Positions 28,729 through 34,343 of a DNA stretch of 34,343 bases are shown here, in pieces. The translations under genes and the position numbers were made by a program. The stretch comes from a virus. Location: IMG/VR virus record IMGVR_UViG_3300021131_000029, positions 1 through 34,343 of that record; one strand, given 5' to 3'. The notes under the pieces are model-generated. The model had not been told where the DNA came from. It made no database searches and worked only from the letters and a program-made list of their open reading frames with translations. The number at the start of each line of letters is the position of its first letter. Within the stretch, counting starts at the first letter, position 1.

Positions 28729-30003
28729 GTGGCAAATACCTTACTTACCATTAGTAAAATTACTAATGAAGCACTTATGGTGCTAGAAAATGAACTCACT
28801 TTTTCAAGTGAAGTTGACCGTAACTATGACGACCAGTTTGCCGTTGTAGGTGCAAAAATTGGCGCAACAGTTAATGTCCGCAGACCTGGTCGCTTTATTG
28901 GGACAACAGGGCCTGCATTGAATGTTGAGGACTTAAACGAAACTTCAGTACCCGTAACTTTATCGACTCAGTTCCACGTTGATACCCAGTTTACGACTCA
29001 AGACTTAGCTTTGTCCTTAGATATGTTCTCTGACCGTATCCTAAAGCCAGCCGTAGCCGCTATTGCTAACAAAATCGACTTTGATGGCACGACAACTGCT
29101 GCTTTAAATACTGCTAACATTGTTGGCACAGCAGGTACGCCTCCAACTGGTTTATTAACCTATTTGCAAGCACAAGCGTTCCTTGATTCTGAAGGCGCAC
29201 CTCGTGATGGTCGTAGAAGCTGTATCGTTGAGCCATTCACTTCAGCTACTATTGTTGACAGCTTAAAAGGCTTATTTGTTCCTACTGCTGAAATTTCGAG
29301 CCAGTATACAAAAGGCTTAATGGGCCGTGACTCTGGTGGTATGAACTGGAAACTTGACCAAAACATCGTTTCACAGACTTTTGGTAACTTTTCTGCCTCT
29401 ACAGTTACTGCTTCAGTAGCAACTACAACTGCAACTGGTTTCTTAACTTCAGGTTGGGCTTCTACTAGCACCATTACTTTGACTGCCGCTAATACTGGCA
29501 CAATCAACTTAAATGCTGGTGATACCTTTACGATTGCTGGTGTTTATGCAACTAATCCACAAAATCGTCAACCCTACGGCACAAACAAATTGCGTTCATT
29601 CGTAGTTAAATCTGCTGTTACCGTAGCTTCGGGTTCAAGCGTTTCTGTAACCGTATCTCCTGCTGTTATTTCAGGCGGTCAGTTCCAAAATGTATCGATT
29701 CCTAGTGCTAGCGCAACTGCGGCTGTAACATTCTTTGCAAGCCAATACAATGCAAGCGGCAATGGCGTTGTAAGCCCACAAAATATCGTTATGCACCGCA
29801 ATGCTTTCACTTTAGCAATGGCTGATTTAGAGTTGCCAGAAGGAGTTCATTTTGCAGGTCGTGCAAGCGACAAGGAAATTGGTCTTTCAATGCGTGTAGT
29901 TCGTCAATACACCATTAACAATGACTCGATTCCTACTCGTGTTGATGTGCTTTATGGTTGGGCTCCTTTGTATCAAGAACTCGCTTGCCGTGTTGCGGCT
30001 TAA
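28729..30003 (+). CDS. major capsid protein, P22 gp5-like coat
   Basis: 424 residues, close to P22 coat (430). MANTLLTISKITNEALMVLE then RNYDDQFAVVGAKIGATV and VRRPGRFIGTTGPAL match the P22 coat protein family (PF11651), HK97-fold with an inserted domain. The middle (TSTITLTAANTGTINLNAGD) corresponds to the inserted I-domain region. The start is GTG at 28729 after a GGAGAA site. It is co-transcribed with the scaffold from the strong promoter and probably through the next gene to the terminator at 30471. Confidence 0.9.
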   Translation: MANTLLTISKITNEALMVLENELTFSSEVDRNYDDQFAVVGAKIGATVNVRRPGRFIGTTGPALNVEDLNETSVPVTLSTQFHVDTQFTTQDLALSLDMFSDRILKPAVAAIANKIDFDGTTTAALNTANIVGTAGTPPTGLLTYLQAQAFLDSEGAPRDGRRSCIVEPFTSATIVDSLKGLFVPTAEISSQYTKGLMGRDSGGMNWKLDQNIVSQTFGNFSASTVTASVATTTATGFLTSGWASTSTITLTAANTGTINLNAGDTFTIAGVYATNPQNRQPYGTNKLRSFVVKSAVTVASGSSVSVTVSPAVISGGQFQNVSIPSASATAAVTFFASQYNASGNGVVSPQNIVMHRNAFTLAMADLELPEGVHFAGRASDKEIGLSMRVVRQYTINNDSIPTRVDVLYGWAPLYQELACRVAA

Positions 30004-30028
30004 TTAATTAATATATAAGGAAAATATC

Positions 30029-30454
30029 ATGGCAAATCCAGGCCCATCAACTACTATATCGCAACACCCACAAGGTGTAACATCAAACCAAGCTATCCGC
30101 CTACTAGCGGTAAAGCAAGGTGTAAATGCAAACTTTGCAGGTGATACTGCTTTGCAAATTATCAATTCGAGCAATTTTTCTGTTTATCAAGTAATCGTTG
30201 TCAATGCTTCAATTAGCTTAACTACTGCCACTTTTGCTGTTTACACAGCAGCAGCCAAGCAAGGTACAGCTATTGTTGCAGCAGCAACAGCACTTTCTCC
30301 TAATACTGGCCCTACTGTTGTGAATCAATACACAGTTGCAGCCACAGGCACTCAAAGTGTTCAAAATCTTTATGTCAATATTGCAACTGCTCAAGGAGCA
30401 GCAGCTACATTTGATATTTATATTTATGGTTACGATTTTTCAGTATTGTCTTAA
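30029..30454 (+). CDS. small beta-rich virion protein, decoration candidate
   Basis: 141 residues. After a polar start (PGPSTTISQHPQGVTSN) the rest is strand-rich with Ala/Thr/Val and ends in a compact aromatic segment (FDIYIYGYDFSVLS). The position directly after the coat gene and before the terminator, with a strong AAGGAAAA site, suggests an abundant head protein such as a decoration protein. Homology is not recognised. Confidence 0.62.
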   Translation: MANPGPSTTISQHPQGVTSNQAIRLLAVKQGVNANFAGDTALQIINSSNFSVYQVIVVNASISLTTATFAVYTAAAKQGTAIVAAATALSPNTGPTVVNQYTVAATGTQSVQNLYVNIATAQGAAATFDIYIYGYDFSVLS

Positions 30455-30470
30455 TTTGATTTAGTTTTAT

Positions 30471-30504
30471 AAAAAGCCATGCCCAAAAAGTGTGGCTTTT
30501 TTTC
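30471..30504 (+). terminator. Rho-independent terminator after the coat transcript
   Basis: AAAAAGCCA (30471-30479) pairs perfectly with TGGCTTTTT (30493-30501), with a 13-base loop and a run of seven T's. It closes the scaffold-coat-30029 transcript. Confidence 0.88.
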
Positions 30505-30546
30505 TTAATTAATCTATACTAAATTACCTTATTTAAAGGAAATAAA

Positions 30547-30876
30547 ATGTCATCTACTACTCTAGCTCGTGGAAATGCTATTAGCACTTTTTTTATTGGG
30601 CCAAGCATTACTCCAACATCAGTAACAAATGCAACTACATCAAATCAAACATTTAATGTACCAGGCTTACAAACTACTGATATTATTGTTTCGCAAGGAT
30701 ATATTGCAAATCAAACTGCAGGAATATTTATTGTTGAATGTGATTGTCTAACTGCTGGTGTATTAACTATTCAATTTGGTAATTTCTCTGCTGCTCCTGC
30801 TACTCCTGCTGCAGGAATTTATGAGTTTCAAATTGCTAGACCAGAAAATTTACCATTACCTGTAACAGCAGTTTAA
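30547..30876 (+). CDS. small beta-rich structural protein
   Basis: 109 residues, rich in Thr/Ala/Ile strands (TSNQTFNVPGLQTTDIIVSQ; GIFIVECDCLTAGVLTIQFG), compatible with a beta-sandwich virion protein. It is the first gene after the coat terminator. Its upstream region holds only a weak TATACT box, so its promoter is unclear. Ribosome site AAAGGAAAT. Family unknown. Confidence 0.6.
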   Translation: MSSTTLARGNAISTFFIGPSITPTSVTNATTSNQTFNVPGLQTTDIIVSQGYIANQTAGIFIVECDCLTAGVLTIQFGNFSAAPATPAAGIYEFQIARPENLPLPVTAV

Positions 30877-30886
30877 GGAGCTTAAA

Positions 30887-31219
30887 ATGGCTTACGATTC
30901 AGCTTTTAGCCCTTTTGGGCCAACTTACCTAGTAAGCACTTCTGCTGTCCAAGTTAAAGCAACAAGCAATTTTTATCCTACTTCTTATAGAATTTACAAC
31001 ATAACAAGTGGAATTGTTCGCTTTGCTTGGGCTCCACAAGAGCCAGGTGATGCAACTGTTACTCCTGTGGCTACAACTCCTACTTCAACTGGAACGCTTT
31101 ATGTGATGTCTATTCCTGCTAATACTGTGCAAGTATTTAGCGGAATTCCACCTAATGCTTGGTTTATTTCAAATACAGCTTCTAGCCTTGAAATTACTCC
31201 AGGTGAAGGAAAACTTTAA
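30887..31219 (+). CDS. small beta-rich structural protein preceding the tail fibre
   Basis: 110 residues (TYLVSTSAVQVKATSNFYPT; YRIYNITSGIVRFAWAPQEP; LEITPGEGKL) with several strands and no helix-rich part. It overlaps the tail-fibre start by one base. A head or tail-attachment subunit is plausible from location; homology not recognised. Confidence 0.6.
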   Translation: MAYDSAFSPFGPTYLVSTSAVQVKATSNFYPTSYRIYNITSGIVRFAWAPQEPGDATVTPVATTPTSTGTLYVMSIPANTVQVFSGIPPNAWFISNTASSLEITPGEGKL

Positions 31220-33645
31220 TGGCAAGTCCTGCTAATTCTATTGTTCAAAACTTATTGCCTGTTCAGGCTTATTTCAATGTAGATAAAAGTTTTAATACAT
31301 TTATAGGCCAAGGCATACCGTTTTATGCGACTACTAATCCTATTCAATCAGGGTTAACCATTACTAATAGCACCATAAATAGCACTACGATTGGGGCTTT
31401 AGTTCCATCTACGGCTGTATTTAGTAGTGGTCAAATAAATGCAACACCAGTAGGCTCAACAGACATAACTAATAAGTTATATGTTGATTCAGTAGCGGCA
31501 GGACTTAGTTGGAAAGCACCAGTAGCAGTAGCCACAACAGCAAATATTACGCTGTCAGGTTTACAAACTATTGATACTTATACAACGCTTGCAGGCGATA
31601 GAGTTTTGGTTAAAAACCAAACAAATGCGGCATTAAATGGTCTTTACATAGCATCTAGTGGTACATGGGCTTATGCACCAGACGGTAATACTTGGAATCA
31701 ATATGTAGGCGCTATTACTTTTGTAGAGTATGGTTCACAAAAAAATGGCGCTTTTTATTGTTCTGCACAACCAGGCGGAACTCTAGGTACTACAGCATTA
31801 AATTGGGCAAGTTTTAGCGTATCAGCTACTTACACAGCAGGTACAGGGTTAACCCTAACTGGCTATGTATTTAGCATTACAAATACAGGTGTTTCAGCTA
31901 ATACTTATGGTTCAGCAAGCGCTGTTCCTGTAATTGCAGTAAATGCTCAAGGGCAAATTACTTCAGCTACGACTACGACTATTGCTATTGCCAATACTCA
32001 AGTTTCGGGTCTAGGCACAATGTCTACCCAAAATGCTAATGGTGTTGCCATTACAGGTGGCACTATTGATGGAACTACAATAGGTGGCACAACAGCAGGC
32101 GCAGTAACAGCAACTACATTTACAGGCGCTGGTACAGGTCTAACAGGCACAGCTTCAAGTCTTTCTATTGGCGGTACGGCAGCAAAAGCAACAAATATTG
32201 CTGGAGGTGCGGCTGGCTCTGTGCCTTACCAATCAGGCGCTAATACAACAGTATTTTTAGCTGCTGGAACTAATGGTCAAGTATTAACTTTGGCATCGGG
32301 AGTTCCATCTTGGGCAACTCCTACAACAGGAACGGTTACTTCTGTTAGCGGTACAGGTACAGTAAATGGAATCACTTTAACTGGTACAGTTACTTCTAGC
32401 GGAAGTATTACATTAGGGGGCACATTAGGTAGCATTGCCAATAGCCAATTAACTAATAGCTCGATTACTTTTGGCGCAACTGCGGCGGCTTTGGGTACAA
32501 CAGTAAGTGGCTTTAATGCGGTAACAATTGGTGCTACAACAGCATCAACAGGCGCATTTACTTATTTATCTACAAGTAGTTCAACAAACACTACACCAGT
32601 ATTAAGTTTTAATGGCTCAAATACTAATTTTGCATTAGGCGCTTCAATTTCAGGTTCTTATTTGCAAGCAATTATGCAAAATAAGAGCGCAACTGCTGGA
32701 GCTTCTACCAATTATGTATTAAGTAACGATTCAGGCACAGATTCAAGCTATTACGGTGAATTTGGTATGAATTCATCAGTATTTAGCGCATCTACGCCTG
32801 CTGATTTTTTCTCAATTAATAACGGTGTTTACTTTTCAGGGCATGACGGTGATATAACGGTAGGTTCAGGCAATGGTTATAAGACCTATTTTGCTTGGGG
32901 AAGCACAGGCCAATCTGCCCATGTAATTAATGCTACTGGTGCTATTGGTCTAAATACTAATTTAGGTACAACTCCCGCAGGAAGTGGAACTACTAATTTT
33001 GGCACATCAGGCCAAGTTCTAACTTCGGCTGGTTCTGCGGCAACTCCTACTTGGACTACGATTGCTACAGGCTTAACAATTACTGATGACACTACAACTA
33101 ATGCGGCTCGTTATTTAACGATTACAAGCGCTACAAGTGGCACAATTACTGCGGCTAATACTAGCTCTACAAAACTAAGTTATAACCCATCTACAGGACT
33201 TTTGAGCTTTATTTCGGCTACTATGGCTGGTACTTCTAGTGGATATGGATTTAAAACGCCTAATATTGCTGAACCTACGACTGTTTCGGCAACTGCGGCA
33301 ACAGGCACAATTAACTATGATGTAACTACGCAATCAGTCCTTTATTACACAAGTAATGCTTCTGCAAACTGGACTGTTAACTTTAGAGGTTCAAGCGGAA
33401 CTTCATTAAATACTTTGATGGCTGTTAATGACACCATAGCAGTAACATTTATGGTAACTCAAGGTTCTACAGCTTATTACAATAACGCTTACACAATTGA
33501 TGGCACTACTGTAACTCCTAAATGGGCTGGTGGTACTGCTCCAACAAGCGGAAATGCTAGTGGTATTGATGTTTATAACTATGTTATTACTAAAACAGCA
33601 TCTGCAACTTATACAGTATTAGCCTCACAAACTCAGTTTAAATAA
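31219..33645 (+). CDS. tail fibre / receptor-binding protein
   Basis: 808 residues, Thr/Ser/Gly-rich beta-repeat architecture (TSVSGTGTVNGITLTGTVT; GAGTGLTGTASSLSIGGTAA). The N-terminal part has DITNKLYVDSVAAGLSWKAP, a recurring segment of phage fibre proteins, and AGDRVLVKNQTNAALNGLYI. The C-terminal part is Gly/Thr-rich and may carry the receptor tip. It probably forms a trimeric fibre. The one-base overlap with the glycine-rich protein suggests the two are made together. Confidence 0.8.
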   Translation: MASPANSIVQNLLPVQAYFNVDKSFNTFIGQGIPFYATTNPIQSGLTITNSTINSTTIGALVPSTAVFSSGQINATPVGSTDITNKLYVDSVAAGLSWKAPVAVATTANITLSGLQTIDTYTTLAGDRVLVKNQTNAALNGLYIASSGTWAYAPDGNTWNQYVGAITFVEYGSQKNGAFYCSAQPGGTLGTTALNWASFSVSATYTAGTGLTLTGYVFSITNTGVSANTYGSASAVPVIAVNAQGQITSATTTTIAIANTQVSGLGTMSTQNANGVAITGGTIDGTTIGGTTAGAVTATTFTGAGTGLTGTASSLSIGGTAAKATNIAGGAAGSVPYQSGANTTVFLAAGTNGQVLTLASGVPSWATPTTGTVTSVSGTGTVNGITLTGTVTSSGSITLGGTLGSIANSQLTNSSITFGATAAALGTTVSGFNAVTIGATTASTGAFTYLSTSSSTNTTPVLSFNGSNTNFALGASISGSYLQAIMQNKSATAGASTNYVLSNDSGTDSSYYGEFGMNSSVFSASTPADFFSINNGVYFSGHDGDITVGSGNGYKTYFAWGSTGQSAHVINATGAIGLNTNLGTTPAGSGTTNFGTSGQVLTSAGSAATPTWTTIATGLTITDDTTTNAARYLTITSATSGTITAANTSSTKLSYNPSTGLLSFISATMAGTSSGYGFKTPNIAEPTTVSATAATGTINYDVTTQSVLYYTSNASANWTVNFRGSSGTSLNTLMAVNDTIAVTFMVTQGSTAYYNNAYTIDGTTVTPKWAGGTAPTSGNASGIDVYNYVITKTASATYTVLASQTQFK

Positions 33646-34343
33646 TGCCTAGATTATCCAAAATCGGGACTGCTTCACTAGCCGCCTTTGGTTGGACTAC
33701 AGGCTCTAACACCATTTCCGCAAATTATCTTTCTATAGCTGGTGGCGGTGGAGGTGGTTCAGGCGGTGGTGGTGGCGCTGGTGGTTATTTAACAAATACA
33801 GCAATATTTTCTAAAGCTGTGTCTTATACAGTAACGGTAGGCGGTGGTGGTGCTGGAAGCCAAGGAAGCACTAATAACGGCACAAATTCGTCTATAGCTG
33901 GAACTGGCCTAACTACTATTACATCTGTAGGCGGTGGTGGTGGTGGTAGCACAAGCGGTGTTGGTGCGGCTGGCGGCTCAGGCGGTGGCGGTGGTGGTAA
34001 CTATGGTGGTGCTTATGCTTCTGGTGGTGCGGCAACTTCAGGCCAAGGATATACTGGTGGAAATGGAAGTGGTGATGCTAATTCTTATGGTTCTGGCGCA
34101 GGCGGTGGCGCTAGTGGTGGAGGTGGAAGCGGTGATGGTAATGGCGGTGGTGCTGGTGGCAACGGACTTAGTTCATCAATAACTGGTACTGCTGTAACTC
34201 GTGCTGGTGGCGGTGGTGGAGGTACATATAGTGCTAATGGAAATAATGGTGGACCAGGTGGTTCTGGCGGTGGTGGTAATGGTACTGGTTATTTTGGCGG
34301 TGGAAATGGAACTATTAATACTGGTTCAGGCGGAGGCGGAGGC
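33645..34343 (+). CDS. glycine-rich tail protein, N-terminal part (continues at 1-147)
   Basis: Open from ATG at 33645 to the last base (233 codons), in phase with the frame at base 1. The first 30 residues (PRLSKIGTASLAAFGWTTGS then NTISANYLSIAGGGGG) are an anchor, followed by about 200 Gly-rich residues with GGGG runs broken by Ser, Asn, Ala and Tyr. Glycine-rich domains of this kind form PG-II helix bundles in some phage fibre adhesins. It overlaps the fibre stop by one base and may be a fibre-tip or a fibre-assembly protein. Confidence 0.85.
   Translation, partial: MPRLSKIGTASLAAFGWTTGSNTISANYLSIAGGGGGGSGGGGGAGGYLTNTAIFSKAVSYTVTVGGGGAGSQGSTNNGTNSSIAGTGLTTITSVGGGGGGSTSGVGAAGGSGGGGGGNYGGAYASGGAATSGQGYTGGNGSGDANSYGSGAGGGASGGGGSGDGNGGGAGGNGLSSSITGTAVTRAGGGGGGTYSANGNNGGPGGSGGGGNGTGYFGGGNGTINTGSGGGGG

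Noticed and set aside
29160-29507. Minus-strand frame of 115 codons opposite the coat gene
   Set aside because: Antisense of coat codons; no promoter or ribosome site and coat identity is clear.
33934-34182. Val/Leu/Ala-rich plus-strand frame of 82 codons
   Set aside because: It is the shifted frame of the glycine-repeat codons (GGT/GGC read out of phase); composition is an artefact of the repeat.
33735-34343. Repetitive tract as possible CRISPR or minisatellite
   Set aside because: Repeats are irregular glycine codons with no spacer-repeat periodicity; it is coding throughout.
1-34343. Reverse-transcriptase diversity system acting on the fibre
   Set aside because: No reverse transcriptase frame and no variable/template repeat pair was seen.

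Overview
The window reads as the nearly complete genome of a P22-like short-tailed phage (podovirus morphology) of a Gram-negative host. Evidence: a terminase-portal-scaffold-coat block in P22 order, followed (across the window ends) by P22 gp4-like and gp10-like tail-completion proteins, three DNA-ejection-type proteins, and a holin/Rz/Rz1/endolysin lysis cassette. DNA is AT-rich (roughly 37-38% GC by eye), with AAGGA/GGAG-type ribosome binding sites and sigma70-like promoters. No integrase, CI-type repressor, tRNA, CRISPR or IS element is visible, so a lytic lifestyle is likelier, though one Cro-like regulator is present. The host cannot be named; an aquatic proteobacterium is a guess.

The two window ends belong to the same gene. 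A glycine-rich tail protein begins at 33645 and is open to the last base; its C-terminus and stop are at 1-147 in the same frame. The window is therefore probably a circular (circularly permuted) genome cut inside this gene, as expected for headful packaging with a PBSX/P22-type terminase.

Layout: (i) 1-11566, plus: end of the glycine-rich protein, gp4-like adaptor, gp10-like stabilisation protein, small tail gene, cupin, three ejection proteins (the last with a lambda R-like transglycosylase domain), a collar-type fibre, then lysis (two holin candidates, a membrane protein, i-spanin with embedded o-spanin, GH108 endolysin). (ii) 11547-15944, minus: small genes, a secreted peptide, a recombination set (SSB-like, YqaJ exonuclease, Sak/DUF1071 annealing protein), small ORFs and DUF932. 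(iii) 16088-19499, plus: Cro-like regulator, DUF1376 replication protein carrying a likely origin, then many very small overlapping genes including a Ref-like HNH nuclease. (iv) 19526-20616, minus: SprT-like metalloprotease and DnaQ-fold exonuclease. (v) 20668-34343, plus: VRR-NUC-like nuclease, small genes, a GroES homologue, ParB-like protein plus TAGT-type glycosyltransferase, terminase, portal, scaffold, coat, small structural proteins and tail fibre.

How it works together: regions iii-v left should replicate and recombine DNA (initiator, Sak/YqaJ/SSB, nucleases) using the host polymerase, since no polymerase or helicase is encoded. The terminase/portal package DNA into a gp5-fold shell built on the scaffold. 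gp4/gp10-like proteins close the head, ejection proteins cross the envelope, and the lysis block releases progeny. The most interesting parts are the ParB-TAGT pair beside the terminase, a shared inserted module in the two tail-completion proteins, the iteron-like origin inside the DUF1376 gene, a duplicated promoter/leader element, and a minimal SSB-like protein in the recombination operon. No stretch longer than 300 bases lacks a gene.
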